Part shown: piece after piece, positions 43,769-54,540 of the stretch | Layout: every line of letters begins with the position of its first letter | Numbering within the stretch: position 1 is the stretch's first letter | Position numbers and translations under genes: made by a program | Notes under the pieces: generated by a model | What the model saw: only the letters and a program-made list of their open reading frames with translations | Database searches by the model: none | Told to the model about the DNA's origin: nothing | NCBI RefSeq assembly: GCF_000005505.3 | Contig: NC_016131.3 | Coordinates: forward strand, 46,151,355-46,215,354 | Length of the DNA stretch: 64,000 nt | Direction of reading: 5' to 3' | Source: Brachypodium distachyon | Lineage: Eukaryota; Streptophyta; Magnoliopsida; Poales; Poaceae

Positions 43769-43800
<32 letters not shown>
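43769..43800 (+). repeat. (CT)n microsatellite in the WD40 gene 5' region
   Basis: About 15 CT repeats in the leader region, followed by GC-rich sequence with possible donors (GGTAAGCTCC at 43878, GGGTAAGTTC at 44060), so one or two 5' UTR introns are possible. Confidence 0.8.
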
Positions 43801-44212
43801 CTTCTGTCCTCCCGATCTCGTTCACCGTCGACGAAGGCCACCGGCGGCGGCGGCGACGCAAGCAGCCGGCGGACGCGGGGTAAGCTCCTCATCTCGTTCT
43901 CTTCCTTTTCTCCTTCTTGACCCGTTTTCTTTAAGTGTTTCTTGTTCTTTTTGTTGATCCGCTTCTTGATTTCTTTCCTAGGGTAGTTCGAGGGACGGAT
44001 TGTGTGGCAACCGGCGGAGGCAACGCAAGGCGGTCAGTGGACACGACGCTGCTGGACGGGGGTAAGTTCCCATCTCTCATCTCTTCCTTCTCTATTCCAT
44101 TCAATCCCAAATTCTCAAATTTTTGGGTTGAATGGAATGCCGCTGCTATTCCATTCAATACCAAATTCTCAAAGCCCTTAAACCCTAGCAACCTCTTCTC
44201 CCCGCCGCCCCC

Positions 44213-47200
44213 ATGGCGCCGCCGTCGCAGCAGCTGGTGTTCGCAGCCTCCTCCACCGACGCTGGCGTGGCCGCATGGGATCTCCGCACGGGCGCTGAGG
44301 CTATCCGTCACCGCCTCTGCGCCTCCAGGCCACGTGCCCTCGCAGCCGTTGCCGGCCGCTTCCTCGCCGCCGCCCAGGCCTCCGCCGGCAAATCTGCCCC
44401 CATCTACTACTACCAGTGGGACAAGGTAAGCCGTAAGCACCCTTCGCAAGCCACACATCACCTACTTGTACCCCAAACTCTGTCCTTGAGCTTGTCTTTG
44501 GTTCCAAATGCAGCCACAGGTGGCCGTGAAGAGCTTCCCCACAGAGCCAATCCGGGCGCTCATTGCTGACCCGGAAGGGAGTTATCTCATTGGAGGCGGG
44601 GTCTCCGGTGACATATTTTTTTGGGAGGTTGGGGAATTGTGGTTTCTTGGTGCTGTGCTGAAACTAACGGTGAAAAGTTGTTCTAGCTTACACCTGCTTT
44701 GTTTGGTGTTCCTGTGTAGGTGGCTACTGGAGAGCTGCTTGTCCGTTGGCATGCACACTATCTTGATGTTAGGTGCCTTGCCCTCTATGACTTATTGCTC
44801 GTCTCGGGGTCTGAAGATGGGAGCATCAAAGTTTGGGATCTTATCACGTATGTTTGTTGATTAGGGTAATGTGGAGTCTATTGTATTATTTTGTATACTG
44901 TTTGAAGTTTGGTTGTTTTGGTTGCAGGATGCTTGATGAGCTGGCAAGATCAGAGGCGAAGACACCATACTTGTATAGCTTCAATCAGCATGCACTTCCT
45001 GTAACTGACATTGCTTGTTTTCATGGAGAAATTGCTGTGTCATCTTCAGAGGATCGCACCTGTAAAGTATGTCTTCATTTTTATTGTCTTTTGAGTTGTA
45101 TGTTGTGCACCGTTGCACGTTTCTACAAGTTACTGACATTATTGTTAGCATCCTTTTTTACAGTTTGTAATTAAGCATCTTGGCCTAATTAATAAATCTC
45201 CTTGCTTATACTTTTGTCTTTCCCCAGATTTGGAATCTATCTGAGGGTAGGATGCTAAGAAGTATTTCATTTCCTGCTATCATTGATTCTATCGTACTAG
45301 ACCCAAGAAGTCATATTTTCTATGCTGGTGGTAGAGATGGAAAGATATATGTCACTGCAATGGGTGTTGATGTCACCTCTAAGGACAGTGACGATTCATC
45401 TATTCTTGGCGCTTTGGATGACCACAGGTTTGCCGACTGTCATACTTTTTCATCAGCATGTCTCTTTTATCTTGTGATGTAAATAGCTCTAAGCCTCTAT
45501 GTTGGTTATGTCTTCTATGACGTAAAAATCTTTCTTTTATGTCTAATATCTAACCGGGCCTTGGAAATCTAAACTAGCTGTGCCAATCCCTTTCTATAAA
45601 ATAATATACTTCCCTCCGGCCGGAATTACTTGTTGTACTTTGCTTTATTTGTGCATGTTATAAATTTGTAGCCTAGTATTACTGAAGTACAGAGGTAGTA
45701 GGATTGATATGCCCAAATGTGATTCACCTGTTGACTGTTGTATGCAAATATACTGCAACTTTTAACTGTTGCTTTAGAAATCAACTATATCTCAGAGTAC
45801 GATTTGTTCTAACTGATGTGAAGCTGGCTCACATTGGAATCAGTACCATGCAGAAGATGTCTAGACGGCATGCCATGAAGGGATTAGGGTGTTAGAAGGG
45901 GAAATAGAGTAGTTATTGGTTTCAACTGGAGGACTAGAGTGGTTGATAAATATGGAGTATATATACGAGAGATTGATTTCATGCTGGACTTTGGAAGAAG
46001 TACCTGCCATCCTTTTATGAGGACTGCTCAACACTGACTCATTGGCTTCACTTGTCCTACTTGATCCCTAGTGGCTAATTATACTCTGCGGCTCTACTAA
46101 ATGTGAATATACTCATGTACTCCCTTACGGACTCTCCTGGCCGATGCTGTCTGAGTTGCAGCAGGACTATTTCTGCCGCACAGGCTGCATGTCCTTTCTG
46201 TCGCTGCTGTGCTGCTGCTTTTTGTCCACAACACCAGCTAAAATACTAAATAACATAGGAATTGAAATGGCAATCCACATAACCAGGAAAAACAAGGTGA
46301 TTTGGTACATGATCCATGAACTCAAATTTGTACACAAAAATATGTCCTGTTTCCCTATACTAGATTTGGTGTTCCTGTGCATGCTCTTGGTCACTGGTAT
46401 ATGCACCAAGGCAATACACTAGTATGCAAAAAAGATATACCTCCGGTTGATTACTGTTCTTTTTGTGTATTTGTTTCATTCGACTAATGCTTCAGATAGT
46501 AGTTGGATTGGCTCTGTACTAGAGATATGTACCTGGGTCAGCTGTGTAAATTAAACAGAGATGTTAACAGCTACCTGTGCTGTTTAGTTTCAGTCACTTC
46601 ATTGTAGTGTTCCTGTTATTTGCGTTGCAAGACTTCTTATGCTGATACTGATGCTTTGTTTAATTGTTCCAGCAAGGGAGTGACCAGCTTAGCATCAAGC
46701 ACAGATGGGCTTCTACTAGTCTCCGGTTCAGAGGATGGCAGTGTTCGGGTTTGGGATACCAGAACTCAGCAAGTAACCCGGAAATTCAAACATTCTCAAG
46801 GTTCATAAGTTACTTCTACACTTGACCTTTCTGTACCAACCCATGCAGAAAGTAGTCAAAGAGTTGAAACATGTTTGATATGTATTCTGCATTATCACAT
46901 GGACTATGGAGTTGATGATTTATTTTTCTTTTGAGAGAGGATATGATAATTACTTGTTTCCATGCCTCAAGAAGAGCAAATGAGATGGTATTAGATGTTG
47001 ACATCCTCAACAGATTGACATGACTCATGAGTCTAGTTTGTTACCTTTCTAGTGTTGGTTCTAGGTAACATCGTTAATCCTATCCAAAGACATATATTCA
47101 AAACAGTAGAAGCATCTGTATGCACAATTTATTTCTGCATATATTGGTTCCCAAGGATACTTTACTTTGACTGAAATTTATCAATCCATCCTGCCGGAAG

Positions 47201-48262
47201 TAGGATTTGCTAGATTAATTTATAAGCACACATTCGTTTAGGAAGCCTGACTAGAGTTTCCAGCCAAAAAAGGGAAAATATTTGTATCAATTTGGTGAGC
47301 GTCATTTAGTCACTAAAGTGACCCATAGACTGCTGATCTTCAGTCGAAGGGCCAATCTGTATTTTGTTACTTGTGTATTATAGTGCCATATAGAAATAGT
47401 CTACCGCAAGATCTTCTCAGACCCAAAGCCAGGTCCTAATTTTTTTCTGGACGAAACCTAAAGATCATGTTGTTGGACGAATCTGGATGTAGTATGTGCT
47501 TCTGTGGTGTTCATATGTCTTATTTGGTAATTCGTCGTCCATGCCGGAACATGCCATTCTATGCCCTTCATGCCATGAAAGCCCTCAGCAGCCATAACCG
47601 TGGAATGGTTGAAATGCACCATGACCTCATTGACAAGGGCCCAGTGAGTCACTCATTTTATTTGTAAAACTTGTCTGAATTGATTGTTTCTAAATACGTA
47701 GGCTGAGTTGTACCGGTGTTTTTTCAGACCATTTGTTATGTATTTAATATCTGAATCATGTGAAGGAAAGTACAGTCTTTTGAGCTTTTGGTAAAAATCT
47801 TTTTTAACAGGTCCAGTAACTAATGTTCTCATAGTAGCACCCAAGAGAGTAAATCTGCCACCCCTGCAACCACGCGTAAAGTTTGTGCCGCAAATGGAGA
47901 AGTTGAACCACAAGCTGTAATTCCGCCCAACCCTGAAAATGATATTCAAATTGCTGAATATCACAGCTCTAACCTTCTAGAGCATTGCTTGGATTCACTT
48001 CAGGTCAGTTGATTCTGTATTTCCTTGCATTAGATGCAACACATTATTGTAACCTTCCATTTCTATGTTCCCTTCTGTTGTGTCTGATTGTTATGCATTG
48101 CTTCAGCAGCATGGCAACACTAGTTTATTTGATTCTGGGGCGAGCACTCTCAATGGCATGCCGAACCAACTAGGGACAGAATGGAGAAGTAAATACCTTG
48201 AGTTGCAAGATCTTTTTGTGCATCAAGTTCTAGGTCAGACGCCATCTTCAATGGACACATGA
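44213..48262 (+). CDS. RID3: WD40 repeat protein, RID3/IPI3 (WDR18) homolog, eight exons, with probable frameshift
   Basis: Exons: 44213-44425, 44514-44627, 44720-44847, 44928-45066, 45228-45427, 46673-46800, 47811-48003, 48107-48262. All introns are GT/AG and the first seven exons join in phase. The family forms a WD40 propeller of the Rix1/PELP1-TEX10-WDR18 complex for large ribosomal subunit maturation in the nucleolus; Arabidopsis RID3 acts in shoot and root meristem initiation. Seen: WD units VSGSEDGSIKVWDL, SSSEDRTCKIWNL and VSGSEDGSVRVWDT; YYYQWDKPQVAVKSFPTEPI matches RID3; the C-terminus WRSKYLELQDLFVHQVL is a helix. In exon 7 the incoming frame (GPVTNVLIVAPKRVNLPPLQ) stops at 47919-47921, while the frame that joins exon 8 (KVCAANGEVEP...LDSLQ) is shifted by one. 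A 1-nt loss near 47868-47875 explains it: a recent mutation or an assembly error. Confidence 0.88.
45600..45700. mobile_element. Diverged Stowaway-like remnant in intron 5 of the WD40 gene
   Basis: TACTTCCCTCCGGCCGGAAT at one end and AAGTACAGAGGTAGTA at the other loosely match Stowaway ends. Internal sequence is diverged. Confidence 0.35.
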
Positions 48263-49643
48263 TATTGCGTGACTGGATATTACAGATCATTACTGTCAAT
48301 TAGGTGAGAACTGCATAATATACTTCTTGGGTGTTTAATTAGAGAAAAGAATAACGGATGTGTGTCTATCAGTGTCCACCTTGTGAGCTGAAATGGGGTT
48401 AGATGGTAATATGTCAACACCTGATGAATATAAGTTCATTTTCTTACCCTGCTTCAAACGTATAAGAAAAATTTGTTAGCAAAGTTCTTCTGTGGTGAAA
48501 TTTGCCAGAATCATATTGCACCCCGTTTGTTTATGTTCTCATGCTTTAAATTTTACGTGGCAATTTATGATTTTGGATCATTGTGCTGGAGGCTTGTGGT
48601 GATAGGTCAACAAATGAGATGGTAGGTATTAAAAAAAACTGGGTGATCCTAATGGATGTCAAAATGAGTTGGTGTACACATAAACATCTTCAAATCAAGC
48701 GAAGGTTGGTGAAATTAGTTGATATATGTGAAATTGTGTTTTGACCGAGTTAACAGAAACGAAGAGAGTCTTCTGCATTGGTGAATCGTGTATCTGATCG
48801 TCTATTATGACTGGAATGGCCAACTCAGCACCGTATTAGTTTTGGCTTGGTTTCAGTCCTGCAGGCTGCAGCTGAACTTATAGACACTACGGCTGTATGG
48901 AATGATTTACCACCGACACAAGTAACATAGGCGGACATGCCTGGACTGTTGAATTTTGATACTACCCACCCTCAGTGGCATTTTTTGTACATTCAAATTG
49001 GTTCGCATGTGTTAAACCTTGTGCAACTTGGTTTCCCAATCTGCTGTGGTTGGACCTCACGGTAAACCTCGTGATTTGGATAGGCTGCGGCCACCTTTAT
49101 TTGTTCTTTCCTAGATCTGGCGCTGCAATGTTCTTTCAACTGTATTTAACAACTCGTGAAAATTCTCCGTTCCTGAAGAAATTCACAGGAATGGTGAAGT
49201 TTTTTAACATGGCTTGCCATCTATCGTGTGGAATTCTTTGCACCGCCTTGCTCTTAGGTACAGTGTTGATTTTTTTACTTATTGGTCGATTTCATTATTG
49301 CTTTGCCATTGCCAAATCCTTCAGCGTTACAACTTACAAGAACAACACTCAGGCTAGCTAGATTGCCCGGTGTACACAAAGCCCAAACTGTTGTTAACAA
49401 CACCCCCTCCAGTTGGCCCACGCCATGCAAAACTACTACAAGAAAAATAAAAAAGAAGAAAAGGCAATCTCCTAACTTTTAAAAGCCTACCACCTCGGCT
49501 GGATGCCGCCTCTCGCCCTCAGCCTCTCCCTGGCGAGCTCCTCGGAGACTGGCGTTCCGGTTAAACTTGTCTAGATTGCCTGGCATGATAAACTCTAACT
49601 TACGAAAGTCATTCTAAATTTGTCCAAATATGAATACTCAGCA
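48263..49643 (+). other. 3' region of the WD40 gene and spacer
   Basis: No coding exon recognised. Small ORFs (for example 48975-49361) lack features. The last 150 bp before the repeat are CT/CCTC-rich. Confidence 0.5.
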
Positions 49644-50573
49644 AGTCGCTCTAACTTAGACATGCCAGAAAGTAAGGAAGCAACATTAATACACATATCG
49701 CAAAACGGCGCTGCATGGCTATGGGTATGATAAAAATCTTATGATTTCCTCACGGTGGTGCCTAACAAAACTTCCGCCGCTACATTTTACTCGGGCCTAA
49801 GCAAATTCAACAAAACATCTAGATATTGTAAAGGTATCCTGTTGTAAGCCGACTACAAATACCCCTTTTTTCATAGCACATGGCTCAAGGCACATGATTT
49901 TTGTCTTAACTCAACTAAAAGTTAAACCCAATTTATAGGAAAAAATATTGGCATCTATAATACCAAATATATTATAAATATATAATTCGTGTTTCATCTA
50001 TTGTATTAGTTTGATGTTGTAGAAGTCGATCATTTTTACTATAAACTTGATCAACATACAATATTTTTTATTTATAACAAAAACCATACGCCTTATAATA
50101 GGGAAAGGAGGTAGTATCACTTAGTTTTGCTTGCCAAAGCTTCCAGCTAAGGTACAAAGGGTTGTTCCCGTGGAATGTTAAACTTATCACCATCAATCAT
50201 TTAGGGTTTTTTAACACTTAGTTACGAATAGAGCAGTGGTGTGTTATTACTCAATGTTAACGGTACCAAGTAAAATCATCAAAGCATACTGGAGGGGATA
50301 TAGTTTTGGAATCATCACCATGAGGAACTTTGTGGCACACCACACACACAACAAGGGGAATGGGCTTTGCCACACGGCTCGAGCATAGCACTATCCTTGA
50401 AATAAAATAAATTTGGAACTAAAAGTGTGTTTTTGTACTGTCATGCTAACCGCTAACCGGCACGACGAAATAGGAGCAATACCCCTCTGTTTTCAAATTA
50501 ATCGTATATTTAGGCCTTTCAAGTTTTCTCGATGTAGTTGTACATTTAGACTCGCAAACCCTATTAATCATTA
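49644..50573 (+). repeat. Dispersed ~0.9-kb repeat, copy 2
   Basis: Starts AGTCGCTCTAACTTAGACAT and ends CTATTAATCATTA, colinear with copy 1 (39475-40367) but with small indels (for example extra bases near 49815-49855). Confidence 0.85.
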
Positions 50574-50719
50574 TGCTCCCATTTCTATTAGACAAATTTT
50601 TTATTAAAATGTTATAATCCTAATGGATGAAGGGATGTGGATAAATAGAGATTGGAGCAAAATTAAATCATTGTGCAATAAATTGCATGTGACTAAGAAA
50701 AAAGAGATCAAATAGTGTA

Positions 50720-50831
50720 CCCCTCCGTGCCTTGTTAAGTGACAAATTATTACATATATCTAGACGCTTTTTGGATGTAGATACATTCATATTTGGGCAA
50801 ATTTGAGTCACTTAATACGGGACGGAGAGAG
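50720..50831. mobile_element. Stowaway MITE (112 bp)
   Basis: Left end CCCCTCCGTGCCTTGTTAAG, right end CTTAATACGGGACGGAGAGAG, TA on both sides (50718-50719 and 50832-50833). Interior CTAGACGCTTTTTGGATGTA resembles the copy at 34110. Confidence 0.85.
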
Positions 50832-50899
50832 TAGTATTTTTTCTCTTTAACTTATTTTTTCTTTGAAAGTCTACATGTGAAACTAATTTGAGAGATTTT

Positions 50900-51099
50900 G
50901 TTTTTGTATTTTTTTTTTTGAGAACCGTCTCGCTTTATTGATTCATAGAAGAAAATACAATAGATGGAAACAAGCTAAACGAACATAAGGAACGAAAATC
51001 AACTACAAAACTAAAAGCTCCATCATGGTCTTCCGAAATCAACATCTCTAGATCCATCTTCCGCATCTTGACGTTTCTCCATGTAACCGGTAACGGAAT
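50900..51099 (-). repeat. Retroposed 3' end (LINE-like) carrying the insertion site of element B
   Basis: On the minus strand TGAATCAATAAAGCGAGACG is followed by GGTTCTC and a run of A (50910-50922), that is, a polyadenylation signal and tail. The sequence continues across element B at 59638. The family is not certain. Confidence 0.45.
51095..51099 (+). repeat. Target-site duplication GGAAT, left
   Basis: GGAAT directly precedes the 5' LTR and is repeated at 59633-59637 after the 3' LTR. Confidence 0.9.
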
Positions 51100-51909
51100 T
51101 GTCGGGGGGATGACCCCGGGTAGGGTCATGGAGACACAACTCTAGCTGAGATAACGGAGGCAAAACCGGCATAGCAACGTATGCCAGCATCGTAAAGTTA
51201 AACTAACTCTAAACCGGCATCCCGGGCGTATGCCGGCATAGTTCTCTTATCTTCTAAGTTTGCAGGATAAGGACGAGCCCCTTGACCTCGGTGGTGCCGA
51301 AATTCCTCAACGGTCTTATTGTGACCACGCGGTGCAAAGAAAAGCAGCGACATCATTATCTCAGAAAAGCAGTCAGCGCCTGCGTATCGGTGTCAGGTGA
51401 CCACGCTAAAGAAGCACCGAAAGGGAATCTATGACGGAAGCCGGTAGAGGATAGCTGTACCCGTTGCAGGCTGGCAGGGAAAAGTAAAGTTGTCTTGTCC
51501 CCTGTGGTACTGCCCGGAGGGAACCGAGCCGCGTGCCCGGCGGGGCCCAAGGAAGGTGACGTTAAACTCGGCCCGCATGTCACTGAGACATGTCTTGCCT
51601 ATAAATAAAGCACTAGCCCTCGGTGGAGGGAGGAGCACTTAGACATTCTAGGGTTTCCCCTTCTTCTTCTTCTTCCTCAAGAATACAGCTCAAGGAGCAC
51701 CATTGTAAAGCTTGCTTATCTCGACTAATACAACAAAGCAGGAGTAGGAGTCTTACCTCGGCAAGAGGGCTCCGAACCTGGGTAAATCTGTGTGTTCTTG
51801 TGTGAATCGTGCGTGTTCTTCTTCACGTCCTCCCTCCTCCGGTTCCTCCATCGTCCATCGGCCCCAAGTTAAGCCATCCTATGGCATCTGCCGTGACACC
51901 ACCACGACA
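51100..51909 (+). repeat. 5' LTR of element B (810 bp)
   Basis: Starts TGTCGGGGGGATGACCCC and ends CACCACGACA. A hand comparison with the 3' LTR gave about 22 mismatches and no gaps, near 97% identity, mostly transitions. GCCTATAAATAAAGC at about 51598 may be a TATA box and polyadenylation signal. Confidence 0.96.
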
Positions 51910-51911
51910 GT

Positions 51912-51929
51912 TGGCGCCCACCGTGGGGC
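51912..51929 (+). other. Primer binding site of element B
   Basis: TGGCGCCCACCGTGGGGC starts two bases after the 5' LTR, the usual position and form for this grass group. I did not match it to a specific tRNA. Confidence 0.75.
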
Positions 51930-54540
51930 CAGCAGCGGCGCTGGCTGGAGTTTTCATCCGGACGAGAAGTTTCCTCGTCACCGGAGAACGCGTGGTCTCC
52001 GGTTTGGTCCAGAGATTCGGCTCTCTGGGCTTCATCGACAACAACGCGGGCTGCTTCAACAACGCTCCGCTTCCCTGTGCAGGCCGCTTCATCAACTTTG
52101 GCATGAATGAGGTCTATGTTACTACTGACAGCCCTTGCAGGTACCCAGAGCAAGTGGTGATGGCTGAAGACCCTCCCGCCCTCCGCACGGCTCGCGGACG
52201 GCATGTCGACTGCCCCGCTGACCGTGTGGAGGTCATGGTGACGGCTCGTGGCGCTGACGTTGGAAGGGACGCTGCGGGAAGCGGCCCGATCCCAACCGAA
52301 TCCGGCAGAACGGCGAAGCTCCCCTTGGAGAAGCCGGAGAACATCGCTACTCAAGCCGGCACGTCGGCCCTGCCGCCGAAGCCGACCCAGCTCCAGGCCT
52401 CCATCAAACGCTAACCCGACCCAGCTGCAGGCGGAGTTAGAGTTGGAGAGACATGCTAAAGGAGGCAGTCGACGTCGCTAGCGCTCGACAACAGCTCGAG
52501 ATCTCGCTTCGTGAGTATAACAGAGCTCATGGTCTTAGTTCTACTGCGTTTACTAACCCTAGCAGAGTCAGGGAGGTGCGTAACCGTGGCAGAACTTGAA
52601 TGCCGAGATGGCAAGAGATGGCAGGGGTGTGCCAGCTTTGTCGGCAAGTTTTGCCTCGGCACTTAAGCCGGAGTACAATACCCCAGCCAAAAATCTCAGG
52701 GCTGCCGAGCCTGCGGCTGAAGAGTTGCCGAATCTTACGGGAGAGGCACTTCGGCAGTAGCAGCTGCACGTAAAAGAGCTGCTACAAACAGCAAATGAGC
52801 AGAATGAAGCATACATGAGAGTGCACAGTAAACCTGGTGCATCGCAGGTCATTCATTCAGCCGCAGACGCTGGTGGCCGGGTTGACAGACAAGCGTCCTC
52901 ACCTGGTGGCAAACGGGACAAAAGCGTTAACTCTGGCCGGGATAAGCAGTTGGAACACTATGGCCCGGCCCTGGCCGAGAAACAAATAGTCAGGAGGGTT
53001 GATGACAGCCAAAGTGGTCTGCGTCTCGGCGGCAACCGCCGAGATCAGCAGGAGCGTTACTCATATGATCGTGGGCATCGACCTCAGGATCCGGCACCCA
53101 ATACTGCTGCGGGACAGCAGGGTGTCGGGCGCAACCCCCTGTATCGAGGTGAAGATCGTCGTTATGACCGTTACGATGACAGATACTCGGCCATGGCTGA
53201 CGAGGGTTATATTAGGCGAGAGCGCGACAATCTCGATCCGCTCGAAGGCCGAATTGAGAACAGGCAGGTTTCGCCCCTGGATGCTCGACACCGGCTTGAT
53301 AGAATTTATCTATCCGAGCTTCTGGAGGAGCAAGGCCCTCCGGGACCGCGTTGTTTCGCGCATCGGATCATGAGGGAGAGAGCAGCCCCGGGTTTTCAGC
53401 TGCCCAGGGGTACAAGAATGTATGACGGCAGTACTAAGCCGGAAGATTGGCTGGAAGACTATGTCACGGCAGTAAGCGTGGAAAGTAGCAATCGCAGATG
53501 GGCAGTACGTTATGTACCCCAGATGCTCGTGGGGCTGGCAAGGATATGGTTGAACAATTTGCCGGAAAGCAGCATCAAAGTGCTGGATAGACTTCGAGGA
53601 AGCGTTTGTCAGCAATTTCACTAGCACCTACAAAAAGCCGAACCACCCTCAATAGTTGTCCATGTGTAAGTAAAGAGACAACGAAACCGACCGGGATTAC
53701 CTGACAAGATGGAACAATCTCCGCAATTCCTGTGAGGGGATAGTGGAGTCGCAAGCCATAGCGTGGTTCGCCCAAGGATTCGGCACGGCAGCATGCTATG
53801 GCAGATGCTGCAAAGAGAGATGCCGACCACTCTATCTGAAATGATCAGGATCGCCGACATGTATGCACTTGGCGATCCGACTCAGTCATCGCTGATGCCA
53901 GCAGAACCACAAAGGGAGCAGCCGACATACAATCCTGCAGGGGCTTTCCGGAGGAATGATCATCAAGATCACTGCAACAAAAGAAGGGATGACAGGCAGG
54001 ATTACCGATATGGGCCAGCCCATGTCGTTGCAGTTCAGGACCAACCTGATGCTGGTTCCAACCAGCGTCAAAAAATAGGAAATCAGCAATGGGTTAAGAA
54101 GGGGGAGCAAATGAAGCCCTGGCAGGATAAGCCAAGGTATACTTTCGAGGTGATGTTGGATCAGCCTTGTCGTTTTCACACAACTAACCCCAACAAGCCG
54201 GCGAACCACACAACGCGGCAATGCAGCTGGATGCAATGGGCCGAGAACGGCGAGGCAAGCAGGTTACCTCCACCTCCACCACTCACAGGCGCAAACGCAC
54301 AGATCCAAGGATCCCCTCAGGCAAACAATGTAGTCAACCAGGTGGAGGGACAAGAAATCCCAGGGTATGCCGGGAGAAACGAGTACAAGGAGCCTCACCA
54401 GAGCTACATGATTTTCATCACTGAGCCCACTAACAAGCAAAGTCAGCGCAGGCGAGAAATGGAAGTCAATGCTGTTATGCCGGCAGTTCCAAAGTTCATG
54501 TATTGGTCGGAAGAGGAGGTCACCTGGAACCGAGCAGACC
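51930..54540 (+). pseudogene. gag region of element B, several stops and frameshifts
   Basis: An N-terminal ORF (to 52414) has SFLVTGERVVSGLVQRFGSL. The main gag frame (52815-53624) is Arg/Asp-rich (EDRRYDRYDDRY), then PRGTRMYDGSTKPEDWLEDY and WLNNLPESSI. After 53580 the conserved FVSNFTSTYKKPNHPQ reading lies in another frame and contains TAG and TAA. The first frame resumes at about 53790 (HGSMLWQMLQREMPTTL). CRFHTTNPNKPANHTTRQC marks the C-terminal part before the protease. Confidence 0.85.

Noticed and set aside
43759..43882. ATG followed by a Ser/Leu repeat (from the CT run) as a start of the WD40 gene
   Set aside because: The repeat is a microsatellite and the frame does not join the clear start at 44213, which begins the conserved protein; more likely 5' UTR.
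52815..53624. Arg/Asp-rich ORF as a host RNA-binding protein
   Set aside because: It lies in the same frame as the downstream protease and RT of element B and contains the retroelement gag pattern MYDGSTKPEDWL.
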